From Eggerthella sinensis (lineage in GTDB: Bacteria; Actinomycetota; Coriobacteriia; Coriobacteriales; Eggerthellaceae): a stretch of DNA of 64,000 nt. This document shows positions 34,836 to 44,465 of this stretch, piece by piece; within the stretch, counting starts at the first letter, position 1, and each line of letters opens with the position of its first letter. The position numbers and the translations under genes were made by a program. The stretch is from contig NZ_PPTT01000023.1 in NCBI RefSeq assembly GCF_003339815.1, positions 1 to 64,000 of the forward strand, given 5' to 3'. The notes beneath the pieces were generated by a model. The model was not told the DNA's origin. It made no database searches and was given only the letters and a program-made list of their open reading frames with translations.

Positions 34836-36674
34836 CTACCTCGCCTCCTTGACATCGTCGGAACCCACGGTGCTCCCCATCTCGACGCCCTCGACGCCCT
34901 CGATCTCGCTATCCTCGAAGCACGCCGAACTCATGTGCTCGCGCCACATGCGCGCGTACAGCGGGCACGCCGCCAGCAGCTCGGCGTGGGTGCCCCGACC
35001 CACGATGCGTCCCTCGTCCACGACGAGGATCTGCTGGGCCTCCTTGATGGTGGACAGGCGGTGCGCGATGGTGACGAGGGTTTTCCCGGCCACGAGCTTG
35101 CTGATGGCGCGCTCCACGAGCGCCTCGTTTTCCGGGTCGGCGTAGGCCGTGGCCTCGTCGAGGATGACCACCGGCGCGTTCTTCAACATGGCACGCGCGA
35201 TGGTGATGCGCTGCTTTTCGCCGCCGCTCAGCCGCTCGCCCGCCTCGCCGGCGCGCGTGGCGTACCCCTGCGGCAACGCGCTGATGAAGTCGTGGCAGCC
35301 CGCCGCGCGCGCTGCCGCCTCCACCTCCGCATCGGTGGCCGCAGGCTTGCCCATGCGGATGTTGTCGGCAAGCGTGCGGTCGAACAGGAACGTATCCTGG
35401 GCAACGTAGGAGATATGCTCCATGAGCTGTTCGTGCGGAATGTCGCGCACATCGCACCCGCCGAACGTGATGCGGCCTTCCGTCGCATCCCAGAAACCCG
35501 CCATGAGCTTCGCAATGGTGGACTTGCCGGAGCCCGACGGCCCCACGATGGCCGTGATCTGCCCGGGGCGCGTTGCGAAGCTCGCGTCCCGCAGCACCTC
35601 GACGCCCTCCCGATAGCCGAACGACACGCGCTCGAACGCGAACGATTCGCCCGCCAGCTTCACGCGCTGCGCAGGGCGGACAAGCTCCGGCGTTCCCAAA
35701 AAGTCCCATATGACGTTCAGGCACACGTCCATGCGAGAGATCATGCCGCCCGCCTGCGCGAACTTCAACAACGGCGCGATGAACCCGAGCGGGATGACGA
35801 TGCACGTGAGGAACACGGGCAGCGTGAGCTGCCCGATGGACATGAGCCACACGCCCAGCGGCAGCGACACGAGCAGCGTGCACGGAACCACCGCCTTGAC
35901 GGCCGCCATCCACACCCAGCTCTGCCGAAACCACGCCAAGGTCGAATCATGGTACGCGGCCACCGCCTGCGAGAACGCGCCGTACGACGAGGCGGAGCGT
36001 CCGAACGCCTTGATCACCTGAATGCCGTTCACGTACTCCACGAGCGACGAGTTCATCTTCTGCTCGCTCGAAAGGTACCGCGCCATCTTCGGCTTGTAGT
36101 CGCGCATCATGGCCGCATAGAACAGCACGCCGAGCGGGATGGTGGCCAGGCCCGCCAACCCCATGCGCCAATCGAGCGCGAACACCACCCCCATGGCCAG
36201 AAGGGGCCCGAACACATTCGACGGCAACTCGGGCATGAAGTGCGCGATGGCGTCTTCAAGCTGGTTCACGTTGTCGACGAAGCGGTTTTTGAAGGCGCCG
36301 GTGGGCGTGTCGATGATGGTGCCCATGGGTACGCGCTCCATCTTTTCGGCCATCTGCTCGCGCATGGTGCGCAGGGCCCTGAACGCAACGCGGTGGCTCA
36401 TCATGGACGAGCGCCAGGTGAGGAAGAACCGCGCCGTATGCGCGAGGGCGGCCGCGGCCGCGAGCCATGCGGCGCGCTCGAGCGTGAGCGTGCCCTCGAC
36501 GAGCCCCGCCGCCAGCAGCGCGATGACCAGGTAGGGCACCATGCCCACGGCCTCGCCCACGCAGGCCAGCAGCAGCGATACCGCCATCCGCCCCCGGTCC
36601 GGCCGCATGAAGTAGTACAGTTTGGCGAACGCGCTCGGTCGAGCCGAGCGATTCGCAGGCGAAACGTCGTTCAT
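34836..36674 (-). CDS. M4 ABC half-transporter 1 (exporter fold)
   Basis: 612 residues: six helices, Walker A GPSGSGKSTI (about 380), signature LSGGEKQRITIARAML (about 486), [16 protein letters not shown] and H-loop IAHRLS. The ATG overlaps the stop of the ATPase gene by three bases (ATGA). The longer upstream frame is a shadow of that gene. Forms the presumed heterodimer with 33071-34834. Confidence 0.9.
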   Translation of the reverse strand: MNDVSPANRSARPSAFAKLYYFMRPDRGRMAVSLLLACVGEAVGMVPYLVIALLAAGLVEGTLTLERAAWLAAAAALAHTARFFLTWRSSMMSHRVAFRALRTMREQMAEKMERVPMGTIIDTPTGAFKNRFVDNVNQLEDAIAHFMPELPSNVFGPLLAMGVVFALDWRMGLAGLATIPLGVLFYAAMMRDYKPKMARYLSSEQKMNSSLVEYVNGIQVIKAFGRSASSYGAFSQAVAAYHDSTLAWFRQSWVWMAAVKAVVPCTLLVSLPLGVWLMSIGQLTLPVFLTCIVIPLGFIAPLLKFAQAGGMISRMDVCLNVIWDFLGTPELVRPAQRVKLAGESFAFERVSFGYREGVEVLRDASFATRPGQITAIVGPSGSGKSTIAKLMAGFWDATEGRITFGGCDVRDIPHEQLMEHISYVAQDTFLFDRTLADNIRMGKPAATDAEVEAAARAAGCHDFISALPQGYATRAGEAGERLSGGEKQRITIARAMLKNAPVVILDEATAYADPENEALVERAISKLVAGKTLVTIAHRLSTIKEAQQILVVDEGRIVGRGTHAELLAACPLYARMWREHMSSACFEDSEIEGVEGVEMGSTVGSDDVKEAR

Positions 36675-38164
36675 GAAGATGCCTCTCTGTTGCGATCGTG
36701 CGTTGTTCCTTCGTTGCCCGCTTCCAACCTCACCGTGCAGTCGCCCGCAAGGCGGGCCAGCAACTCGTCGTGGGTGATGACGACCACGGCCTTGCCCGCT
36801 GCGGCGAGCGCGCGGCACCACTGCGCCACCTCGGACACGCCGCGTCCGTCCAGGCCGCTCGTGGGCTCGTCGAGCACGACGAGCTGCGCGTCCGAGCAGT
36901 AGGCCGCCGCCAGCGTCACGCGCTGCTTTTGGCCGCCCGACAGGCTTGCCGGATGCCGATCAGCCAGGTCGACCAGGTCGAATGCTTCGAGCGCCTCCCA
37001 AGCCCGCGCCTTGAGCGCATCGTCGACGCGGCGCCCGAGCACCACCTCGTCGGCCACGCTGCCCGCATACAGTTGGTAGTCGGCGTCCTGCATGACGAAG
37101 TAGCTGAGCCGCCTGCGGACGCGACGCGACACGGGCGCGCCGTCGAGCGTGACGGCTCCCGCCTGCGCGCGCACCGCGCCGCACAGCACGCGCGCCAGCG
37201 TGGTCTTCCCGGCTCCGTTCGGCCCCGCCACCACGGTGACGGCGCCGGCGGGAATGTGCGCGTCGAGCGCGCGCACGCCCCGCCGCGTCGAGGGATACAC
37301 GTACGTCAGACCCTCGACACGCCAGCCGCCCCCGGTCCCCGGCGCCGCCGCGGCGCTTGCGCTCCCGGCCTCCATGGCGGGATGCCGCAGCCCGAACGCG
37401 GCGGCCTCGCGCACGGTGAGGCGGGCGAAGGCGTCGGCGTCCCACCGGCGGACGATGCGCCCCGCGCGCAGGCACACGTAAGCGTCGGCCACCTTGAGGA
37501 ACCGATGGAGTCGATGCTCCGACACCACGATGGCCACCCCGCGCCGCTTGAGCTCCACCAGGATGTCCACGAGCGCCTCCGACCCCTCTTCGTCCAGGTT
37601 GGACGTGGGTTCGTCCAGCACAAGCACCTGCGGGTCGCAGGCGATGGCGGCGGCGAGCGCCACGCGCTGCTTCTGCCCGCTCGACAGCTCGTCGAGCCGC
37701 TCGGCCAGCAGGTGCCCCACGCCGCACAGCGTCGCGGCCCGTTGCACGCGCTCGCGCGTCTCGGCCGGGTCGACGCCCAGGTTCTCCGACGAGAACGCCA
37801 CCTCGTCGCCCACGGTGCCCATGAAGAACTGGCTGCGCGGGTCCTGCATCACCACGCCCATCCGCTCCGTGCGCTGCCGCGGCGCCATCGCGTGCACCTC
37901 CGTTCCGCACACGGCCACCACGCCGTGCGCCACGCCGGGGAAGAACGTGCCGGCAAGACCGTTCACCAGCCGCAACACCGTCGACTTGCCGTCGCCCGAC
38001 CGCCCGCACAGCACCGTGCACGCCCCCGGCGCAACCGTGAACGACAGGTCGTCCACCCGGCTGCCAACCGGTGCGGCCCCCTGCGCTCCCGCCTCGTCCT
38101 CCGACTCGTCCACGTAGCGAAACGACGCATGGTCGAGCTGCACCGCCACCTTCGCCCCGCTCAT
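36671..38164 (-). CDS. M4 ECF transporter ATPase, two fused nucleotide-binding domains
   Basis: 497 residues. Domain 1: Walker A GRSGDGKSTV (an unusual Asp), signature LSSGQKQRVALAA, LVLDEPTSNLD. Domain 2: [34 protein letters not shown]. The LSSG signature in domain 1 is also seen in M3. Overlaps the T gene by four bases. Confidence 0.9.
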   Translation of the reverse strand: MSGAKVAVQLDHASFRYVDESEDEAGAQGAAPVGSRVDDLSFTVAPGACTVLCGRSGDGKSTVLRLVNGLAGTFFPGVAHGVVAVCGTEVHAMAPRQRTERMGVVMQDPRSQFFMGTVGDEVAFSSENLGVDPAETRERVQRAATLCGVGHLLAERLDELSSGQKQRVALAAAIACDPQVLVLDEPTSNLDEEGSEALVDILVELKRRGVAIVVSEHRLHRFLKVADAYVCLRAGRIVRRWDADAFARLTVREAAAFGLRHPAMEAGSASAAAAPGTGGGWRVEGLTYVYPSTRRGVRALDAHIPAGAVTVVAGPNGAGKTTLARVLCGAVRAQAGAVTLDGAPVSRRVRRRLSYFVMQDADYQLYAGSVADEVVLGRRVDDALKARAWEALEAFDLVDLADRHPASLSGGQKQRVTLAAAYCSDAQLVVLDEPTSGLDGRGVSEVAQWCRALAAAGKAVVVITHDELLARLAGDCTVRLEAGNEGTTHDRNREASS

Positions 38165-38940
38165 GCGACAGCCTCCCCCACGCACACGCCCGCGCAGGCG
38201 GCCGCCAGCAGCGCAAGCGCCGCCACATCGCGCAGACCCCAGCCCACGTGGTGGATCGACGTGCGGCCGCCTTCGATCTCGATTCCCCGCAGCTCGGCCG
38301 ACGCCGCCAATTCCGACGAAAGCCGCAGGCAGCGCATGACGAGCGGGGTGTACACGCACTCGTAGGCCAGCGCCGGATGCAGCACGACGTCCACGGCGCG
38401 CGGGAACACGCCGCGCATGCGAATGCCCCGCACGATGGAGCGCGCCTCGAACGACAGCGTCGAGGCGAAGCGGAACACCATGCACACGCCCACGAGCACG
38501 CGCTGCGGCACGTGCCACCGCGCAAGCGCGCACATGACGGCCGAGGGCGACAGCGTGAACAGCGCGCACCCCGCCGTGAACGGCGGCACCATGTGCATGA
38601 GGCTCACGAACAGCACGCCGTACAGCCCCGGCAGCGGCACGAAGCTGAGTCCGCACACCACGGCGAAGCTCAGACAGCACCGCCCCGCCATCCGCGCGCG
38701 CCCGTCCCCCGCGAGGTACAAGGCGGCCGCCGCCTGCAGCGCCGCCGTCGCGAGCACGCCCGTCACCAGCAGCGCAGCCGTTCCCATCACCGCGATGGCA
38801 AACAGGTGCGCCCGCGGGTCGAGCCCCAGCACGCCCTCCCGCGCATCCTCGCCCGCCGCGGCACCGGGCGCCGCCCGTCCCGCGCCCGTGGCGCTCGTGG
38901 CACTCGTGACGCCCGTGGCGCTCGTCGCATTCGCATCCAT
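38161..38940 (-). CDS. M4 EcfT-like transmembrane coupling protein
   Basis: 259 residues. The N-terminal ~35 residues are a low-complexity Ala/Thr/Ser/Gly stretch coded by an imperfect short repeat. The membrane domain then begins LGLDPRAHLFAIAVM. Coupling arginines are in GIRMRGVFPRAVD and ELRGIEIEGG; the second motif departs from ARG. The ATG at 38940 was chosen over an extension to 38976, which would overlap the S-gene end. Confidence 0.83.
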   Translation of the reverse strand: MDANATSATGVTSATSATGAGRAAPGAAAGEDAREGVLGLDPRAHLFAIAVMGTAALLVTGVLATAALQAAAALYLAGDGRARMAGRCCLSFAVVCGLSFVPLPGLYGVLFVSLMHMVPPFTAGCALFTLSPSAVMCALARWHVPQRVLVGVCMVFRFASTLSFEARSIVRGIRMRGVFPRAVDVVLHPALAYECVYTPLVMRCLRLSSELAASAELRGIEIEGGRTSIHHVGWGLRDVAALALLAAACAGVCVGEAVA

Positions 38941-38950
38941 CGCCGCCCGC

Positions 38951-39595
38951 CTACGCGATCTTCGCCTTGCGCACATGCTTCTTGAGGAACTTCGCTCCGA
39001 TAACGCCGCCCACCGCCGTGCCCACGGCGAACATCGCCAGCATGAGCAGAATCCACGGCAGCTCGGTGTACTGCGCCACCATGGCCGCCACGTCGGCGGC
39101 GCTGTAGTACGCGCCGAGCTGCTCCATGTAGGCGTCGCGGAACAGCAGGTACGGGAAAATGCCGTAGCAGGCGAACGTCGCCCAGTACACGAAGAACCCC
39201 GCCGTCGCGCGCTTGACGGAGCGATACGACCCCTTCCCCCACATCACCAGCTCGCCCACGAACGCTCCCACGAGGGCCACGGGGGCGCAGTACAGCCCGC
39301 CCATGAGCGTGTACAGCAGCCCGAACACGAGGATGGAGCCCGCCAGCACGCCGCGTTTGCCAATGCGATCGGCCATCACGAGGTAGAACGGCGTCGACAC
39401 GAGCGGGAACAGCCAAGATCCCACGAAGAACGTGTTCTGCGGCGAGAGGATCATGTCCTCCGCCATCTTCACCACCATCGTCACCATGACGATAATGAGG
39501 TTGAACACGACGAACGTCAGAACGTCGCGCGTCGTCCACCGACTCGACGCAACCGCGCTCCCGCCGCCATGCGCACGTGCAGCATTCGATGCCAT
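38951..39595 (-). CDS. M4 ECF S component, MptD/Trep_Strep family
   Basis: 214 residues, six helices, N-terminal WTTRDVLTFVVFNLIIVMV and C-terminal AKFLKKHVRKAKIA, the latter a variant of the shared tail. AAAGGAG is upstream of the ATG. First gene of the M4 operon (S-T-A-ABC-ABC), 46 bases from a metal box and divergent from an AraC regulator, the same arrangement as M1. Confidence 0.87.
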   Translation of the reverse strand: MASNAARAHGGGSAVASSRWTTRDVLTFVVFNLIIVMVTMVVKMAEDMILSPQNTFFVGSWLFPLVSTPFYLVMADRIGKRGVLAGSILVFGLLYTLMGGLYCAPVALVGAFVGELVMWGKGSYRSVKRATAGFFVYWATFACYGIFPYLLFRDAYMEQLGAYYSAADVAAMVAQYTELPWILLMLAMFAVGTAVGGVIGAKFLKKHVRKAKIA

Positions 39596-39640
39596 GAAGC
39601 ATGCTCCTTTCGCGAGAGGGGATCGTTCTCCCCTCCTGTA

Positions 39641-39658
39641 GTTAGCCTTTGGTAACTT
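39641..39658. promoter_or_regulatory. Metal-box copy, M4 divergent promoter
   Basis: GTTAGCCTTTGGTAACTT, the closest to the consensus. A perfect TATAAT (39663-39668) for the AraC gene begins five bases to the right, so the box covers the spacer and -35 region of that promoter. It also lies downstream of an ATTATA-like -10 facing the S gene. Confidence 0.8.
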
Positions 39659-39766
39659 TTGCTATAATGGAGCACGAGGATGCCCGCGGCGAGCGCATCG
39701 ACGCGCTCGCGACGATTCGCGGCATCGAAACGACCGTTTCGGGCGCGCAGCTGAGGAGGTCCCGCC

Positions 39767-40750
39767 ATGCGCGACATCAAGAAGGATATGTACGAGGATG
39801 CGTTCCGCCTCTTCGACATGGTGCCCATCGACCTGACGGACGGCTACGGCCCCGCCGGAAGCCTCTACCGGTTCGCGAACGGACGCGGCCGCGGCGAATA
39901 CTGGACCTACATCCGCGGCAACCTGTTCGCCGTGAACGCCTTCGACATGCAGTTCGGCAGCCCGGGCGTCATGCGCTACCGGCATACCGAGCACCTGTCC
40001 ATCGGCTATTACGAAGCCGTGCACCTTGTGGAGCAGAATCGGGGGTGCGCCCTGCGCGCGGGCGCCCTCTCCGCGTACATCGCCGACGAAGGCGCCGAAT
40101 ACGTCGCGCGCTACGCGGCCGGGTCGAACACCCGCGCCACGTCCCTCACCATCTCGCCGGACTACTATCGCGATTACCTGCAGGAGCGCTTCGGGAACAT
40201 CCCCGACGTGCGCCGCGCGTTCGCGCTCATCGACGGTCGACGCGACTTTCCCGAGCTCATCGCCCTGTTCAAGCAGATTCGAGCCTATCGGGGCACCGGC
40301 ATGGCGGCCGAGCTGTTCTACGAGGGGGCGGTATCGGAGGCGATGGCGCTCATCATCGAGCGCGCAACCCAGTTGGAGCGGGAACACGACGAGGGCAGCA
40401 CGCCGACGCTGTCGTCCGACGATCGCGCGGCGCTCGACCGCCTGCATGCCTACATCACCGAGCATCCCGACGCCGACCTATCGTGCGAGGAGCTTTCCCG
40501 GCGAGCCTGCATGGGGCAAACGAAGCTCAAGGCGGCGTTCAAGGCGGCGTTCGGAACCTCCCCCGCCGCCTTCGTGGCCGCCGCGCGCATCGAGCGCGCC
40601 GTCGAGCTGCTGGACGCAACCGACCTGCCCATCGCGCAGGTGGCGCGCATGGTGGGCTACCGCAAGCCCGGCGCGTTCGCCGAAGCCTTCCGCCGCCGCA
40701 CCGGCACGGTGCCCAGCGCGTACCGGAGCGGGTCCCGCCGTCCGCTTTAG
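39767..40750 (+). CDS. M4 AraC-family regulator, PchR/YbtA-like
   Basis: 327 residues. The C-terminal AraC domain includes LSCEELSRRACMGQTKLKAA and LPIAQVARMVGYRKPGAFAE, then FRRRTGTVPSAYRSG. The N-terminal ligand domain aligns in layout with the M1 regulator (SVEY/RATSLTISPDYYRDYL-type centre). GAGGAGG precedes the ATG. Divergent from the M4 operon. Its TAG overlaps the TAA of the convergent XRE gene in TTAG. Confidence 0.88.
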   Translation: MRDIKKDMYEDAFRLFDMVPIDLTDGYGPAGSLYRFANGRGRGEYWTYIRGNLFAVNAFDMQFGSPGVMRYRHTEHLSIGYYEAVHLVEQNRGCALRAGALSAYIADEGAEYVARYAAGSNTRATSLTISPDYYRDYLQERFGNIPDVRRAFALIDGRRDFPELIALFKQIRAYRGTGMAAELFYEGAVSEAMALIIERATQLEREHDEGSTPTLSSDDRAALDRLHAYITEHPDADLSCEELSRRACMGQTKLKAAFKAAFGTSPAAFVAAARIERAVELLDATDLPIAQVARMVGYRKPGAFAEAFRRRTGTVPSAYRSGSRRPL

Positions 40751-41616
40751 CGGCGCAGCTCAACCAGCACGGCGTTCTTCAGCCGCTGCGCGAGCCCCAC
40801 GAGGTCGGCCAGCTGATCGGCGTCGTCGCCCGCTTCGAGCACCTTCTGCGCCGCCGTGTTGTAGCGGAGCACCTCCACGCGATGCTCCATCATCACGGCG
40901 TACACCACCACCCCGGCGGCCAGCCCGAGGAAGCCGAACAGCGTCATGCTGCCGAATTGCATCGTGTGGAAGTTCGCGAACAGGGCGGGCGTGCCAAGGC
41001 CGAGCACCGCGAGCACGATGCCCACCACCACGCCGCTCGCCTTGCGATGGGCCGCTTCGGCCTTTCGCGCGGGCGGGTAGAAGTCCTCGATGTGCGGATG
41101 CGCCTGCTGGAACGCCACATGGTTCCGATACATCGGCATCGTCAGCGCCAGCGCGATGGCGATGCCCACGAGGTACACGGCGCAGGACGCCGGCAGCGAA
41201 CCGGCCATATGCCCGCCCGTGATGAAGAAGTCCACGCCGATGCTCGCGATGAACACCGCCACCGCAGCCGCCGTATCCCACGCCCGCACGCGCATGTGCT
41301 CGTCGTACCCGTGCTCGTCCACAACGCGCGGCGCCTCCGCGTCCGGCGCATCCTCCGCCCGCGGCGCCTCCTCCGCCGCAAGTTCAACCTGCGGGCATTC
41401 CTCCACCGGCGCGCCCGTGAGGTCGCCGCGCACGAGGTCGTCGAGCGAGCAGCCGAACAGGTCGCACAGCTTGATGAGCTTGTCGATCTCGGGATAGCTC
41501 TTCTCGGCTTCCCACTTCGCCACCGACTGGCGGCTCACGCCAAGCTCCTGCGCAAGCTCCGCCTGACTCATGGTGCGCGTCCCACGCAAATACTGGAGGT
41601 TGTCTCGAAAGGTCAT
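40747..41616 (-). CDS. XRE-family regulator with C-terminal membrane helices
   Basis: 289 residues. An N-terminal helix-turn-helix (MSQAELAQELGVSRQSVAKW, about 16-35) is followed by an acidic linker and about four hydrophobic helices in the last 180 residues. Such membrane-anchored XRE proteins are frequent in Actinobacteria and Firmicutes; the signal and targets are unknown. Its 3' end overlaps the AraC gene by four bases. Confidence 0.85.
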   Translation of the reverse strand: MTFRDNLQYLRGTRTMSQAELAQELGVSRQSVAKWEAEKSYPEIDKLIKLCDLFGCSLDDLVRGDLTGAPVEECPQVELAAEEAPRAEDAPDAEAPRVVDEHGYDEHMRVRAWDTAAAVAVFIASIGVDFFITGGHMAGSLPASCAVYLVGIAIALALTMPMYRNHVAFQQAHPHIEDFYPPARKAEAAHRKASGVVVGIVLAVLGLGTPALFANFHTMQFGSMTLFGFLGLAAGVVVYAVMMEHRVEVLRYNTAAQKVLEAGDDADQLADLVGLAQRLKNAVLVELRR

Positions 41617-41758
41617 CGCGTGCTCCTCTCGTCTTCGTCCGCGTCTTCCCTACGCCTACCAGCATGCCCCGAACGAGCGGTTCCCGCAACCAACCTCAGG
41701 ATGCTTTTTCAGCGGAAGCCCCGACAACCCGCAGTTGTCATCGCAGTTCAGAGCACGC

Positions 41759-42181
41759 TCAGCGAGCGCGGTAGAGAGCGCAGTTGTTCGGCGTCTCGTA
41801 CATCTCCACGCATGCGACGGGCAGGTTCTGCTCCACGAGCCGGTCGTGGAAGTACCGGGCCAGGTTCTCGGCCGTCATGCGAAACGGCAGCACGGTCAGG
41901 CTGAAGCCCTCGCCCTCGAGCGCCGCGACGGTCGCCGGCTTGAGCGACCCCTCTTCCACGAGGAAGGTGTGGTCGAGCTCTTCGGCCACCGCGCGCACCG
42001 CGCGCTTGAACACGCCGAAGTCGAGCACCATGTCTTTCATCGTGCCCTCGTCCTGCAGCTCGTCGGCTTCCAGATACACGACGCAACGCCAGCGGTGGCC
42101 GTGCAGGTTCTCGCACTTGCCGTAGTAGTCGGTCAGAAAGTGAGCCGAATCGAAGCTGGCCTCAGTTTTAAGTCCGTACAT
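41759..42181 (-). CDS. queD: 6-carboxy-5,6,7,8-tetrahydropterin synthase / 6-pyruvoyl-tetrahydropterin synthase family
   Basis: 140 residues. Zinc-ligand histidines H14 (FDSAHFL) and H27/H29 (ENLHGHRW) with catalytic Cys23 (GKCENLHGH) mark QueD/PTPS. DFGVFK and LDHTFL are further family motifs. QueD converts dihydroneopterin triphosphate to carboxytetrahydropterin in queuosine synthesis. The other queuosine genes are not in the window, so the pathway assignment rests on family alone. AAGGAG lies five bases before the ATG at 42181. The longer frame to 42325 is not supported. Confidence 0.88.
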   Translation of the reverse strand: MYGLKTEASFDSAHFLTDYYGKCENLHGHRWRCVVYLEADELQDEGTMKDMVLDFGVFKRAVRAVAEELDHTFLVEEGSLKPATVAALEGEGFSLTVLPFRMTAENLARYFHDRLVEQNLPVACVEMYETPNNCALYRAR

Positions 42182-42309
42182 GTTCGCTCCTTGCTTCCGC
42201 ATCGCCTTGGTTTTCGCCATCATAGCAAATACCGCCCGCATACCGCGGCGCGGACAGGTATCATGAGGGCATCGGATCGAAGAACCATGCTCGACAGAAG
42301 GCGGCATCC

Positions 42310-43341
42310 ATGCATCTCTCCCCAACGAACCCGCGCGCGGCGAAGCACGGCCGCGTCCTCATCGCCCTGATCATCGCAGCGCTGGCATCGCTCTTGCTGG
42401 CATCGTGCGCCACGCAGCCGGCGCCGGAAAGCGAGCAGCAGGCCCCGGCCGAACCCCTCGTGGTGAACGACACGCCGGCCCCGCCCGTGCCCGATCCGGA
42501 GTACATCCTCGTCATCGGCGACGATTCCTGGGAGAAGTACACGCCCGGCCACGCCGACCTCATGATGCTCATGCGCCTCGACTTCGAGCGCAACCAGATC
42601 ACCCTCGTAACCGTGCCGCGCGACACCGCCTACGTCTTCCCCGACGGAAACACCGCGAAGCTCAACCAGATGCTCACGAACGCCGGCCCCGAGGCTCAGT
42701 GCGAAGCCGTGTCCGACGTGGTGGGCGTCGAGGTGACGAACTACGTGGTGGTCGGGTTCGACGGGCTGCAGAGCATCGTCGAGCACTTCGGCGGCCTCGA
42801 CGTGAACCTGCCCTACGGCCTCACGTACAACTTCTACACGAAGGACTTCGACGACGAGGTGTACGAAGCCGGCGAGCAGACGCTCACGCCGTGGCGCGTC
42901 ATGGCGCTGTCCCGCGCGCGCACCGGCTACGGCGACACCGGCTATCAGCAGGAGATGATTCGCCAGGTGGTCGACCGCCAGATGATGACGCAGTTCATCA
43001 AGCTCGCGTACGCCGACCCGACGCAGACGGGCGACCTGCTGGCGCTGCTGCAGGGCTTCGTCACCACGAACGTCTCGCTGGCCGACCAGCAGGCATGGGC
43101 CGAGGAGCTGGCGTCGGGCGATCAGATCACCGTGTACGGCACCACCGGCCCGTACTACGGCGACTTCCTCGAAGAGCTCGACGGCCTGTGGCTCGTGCCG
43201 GCGAATCCCGAGGCCTGGAAGGATCTCATGGACGCCGTCGACGCCGGCAAGGACCCGGCGCCCGTCGTGAGCGTGTGGAGCGCCGACACCGAATCGCCCC
43301 TCGCGCCCGTCAGCACCACCACGGTCATCGACCTACCCTGA
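42310..43341 (+). CDS. LytR-CpsA-Psr (LCP) family-like lipoprotein
   Basis: 343 residues. A signal peptide ends in the lipobox LLLASC with Cys33. A Pro/Glu-rich linker follows, then an LCP-like core (YILVIGDDSW, MMLMRLDFERNQITLVTVPRDT, KLNQMLTNAG, YVVVGFDGLQSIVEHFGGLDV, ALSRARTGYGD). LCP enzymes attach wall polymers to peptidoglycan. Arginines in VPRDT and ALSRAR are the phosphate-binding residues of the family. It is divergent from queD. Attachment by lipid rather than by a membrane helix is unusual for LCP proteins. Confidence 0.82.
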   Translation: MHLSPTNPRAAKHGRVLIALIIAALASLLLASCATQPAPESEQQAPAEPLVVNDTPAPPVPDPEYILVIGDDSWEKYTPGHADLMMLMRLDFERNQITLVTVPRDTAYVFPDGNTAKLNQMLTNAGPEAQCEAVSDVVGVEVTNYVVVGFDGLQSIVEHFGGLDVNLPYGLTYNFYTKDFDDEVYEAGEQTLTPWRVMALSRARTGYGDTGYQQEMIRQVVDRQMMTQFIKLAYADPTQTGDLLALLQGFVTTNVSLADQQAWAEELASGDQITVYGTTGPYYGDFLEELDGLWLVPANPEAWKDLMDAVDAGKDPAPVVSVWSADTESPLAPVSTTTVIDLP

Positions 43342-43377
43342 TCCGAACGCCCGAACGCGCACCCCACGGAGGATGCC

Positions 43378-44142
43378 ATGGACTTCATCACCGTCACGCC
43401 CGAGAACCTGGAGCAGGAGCACATCTGCTGCGCCATCTCGAACAACAAGGACTGCCAGGTGGCCTCCAAGAAAGCGTGGATGGCCGAGCGCTTCGCCGAC
43501 GGGCTCGTGTTCCGCAAGGCCGACGCGCGCGGCAAATGCTTCATCGAGTACCTGCCCGCGGAGCGCGCCTGGGCGCCCATCGAAGCGCCCGGCTACCTGC
43601 ACATCGACTGCTTCTGGGTGTCAGGCCAGCTCAAAGGGCACGGCTACGCCGACGAGCTGCTCGATTCCTGCATCGAGGACGCGCGAGCGCAGGGCAAAGC
43701 CGGCCTCACCGTGCTGTCGAGCGCGAAGAAGCAGCCTTTCCTGTCCGACCCGGCCTACCTGCGCAAGCGCGGCTTCCGCACCGCCGACACCGCAGCGCCC
43801 GGCTACGAGCTGCTCCATCTGCCCCTCGGCGACGCAGCCGATGCAGCCGAACTGCCGCGCTTCAAGTCGCACGTGAAAGAGCCGCGCACCGACGATGCGG
43901 GCTTCGCGCTGTACTACAGCCCGCAATGCCCGTTCACGGCCAAGTACGTCCCCCTCGTTGCCGACGTCGCGGCCGCGCGCGGCGTGCCGCTCAAGACGAT
44001 CCTGCTCGAAACCGCCGAGCAGGCGCAGAACGCGCCCGCGCCCTTCACGGCGTACAGCCTGTTCCACGACGGCGTGCTGCTCACCCACGAAATTCTCTCG
44101 CCGAAGAAGTTCGAGAAGCTGCTCGACGAGCGCGGCCTCTAA
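43378..44142 (+). CDS. GNAT acetyltransferase with C-terminal YoaP-type domain
   Basis: 254 residues. The N-terminal GNAT fold has the acetyl-CoA loop VSGQLKGHGYADELL. The C-terminal ~90 residues (FALYYSPQCPFTAKYVPLVA onwards) form a thioredoxin-like YoaP domain. The substrate is unknown. It follows the LCP gene by 36 bases. Its TAA overlaps the stop of the convergent small membrane-protein gene (CTAA). Confidence 0.85.
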   Translation: MDFITVTPENLEQEHICCAISNNKDCQVASKKAWMAERFADGLVFRKADARGKCFIEYLPAERAWAPIEAPGYLHIDCFWVSGQLKGHGYADELLDSCIEDARAQGKAGLTVLSSAKKQPFLSDPAYLRKRGFRTADTAAPGYELLHLPLGDAADAAELPRFKSHVKEPRTDDAGFALYYSPQCPFTAKYVPLVADVAAARGVPLKTILLETAEQAQNAPAPFTAYSLFHDGVLLTHEILSPKKFEKLLDERGL

Positions 44143-44465
44143 ACGAGCTCCTTCACGTCGTCGATCGACGTGATGCGAACCACCTTCGTCACCGCGCCCT
44201 TGCGCTCGGTCACCGACAGCAGCACCCACTCGTCGTCCACGTCCACGACGGCGGCCTTGCCCGTCATCCCTGAGTTGAACGTGGTGAGGTTCTTCATGGT
44301 GAACTCGCACAACCTGCCCTTGAGCTGGGGAAGCCGTTGCGCCATCATGAGTTCTTTCCGGGAAGCCACCTGCTCTTCCTCCTTCTTGCGCGCAGGGTCC
44401 TTCGGCAGCTTGCAGGCGATGTAGACGACGGTCACCGCGATGACCAGCAACAGGATTTCCGTCAT
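44139..44465 (-). CDS. Small membrane-anchored protein of unknown function
   Basis: 108 residues: one N-terminal helix (TEILLLVIAVTVVYIACKL), a charged stretch, then a small beta-rich domain (KGRLCEFTMKN and VVDVDDEWVLLSVTERKG). The beta part resembles the C-terminal half of the adjacent XRE protein (both end in a strand pattern with VVRITSIDDV / VVQLIDVNVV), and the two genes overlap by four bases, so they probably act together. I do not recognise the family. Confidence 0.75.
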   Translation of the reverse strand: MTEILLLVIAVTVVYIACKLPKDPARKKEEEQVASRKELMMAQRLPQLKGRLCEFTMKNLTTFNSGMTGKAAVVDVDDEWVLLSVTERKGAVTKVVRITSIDDVKELV

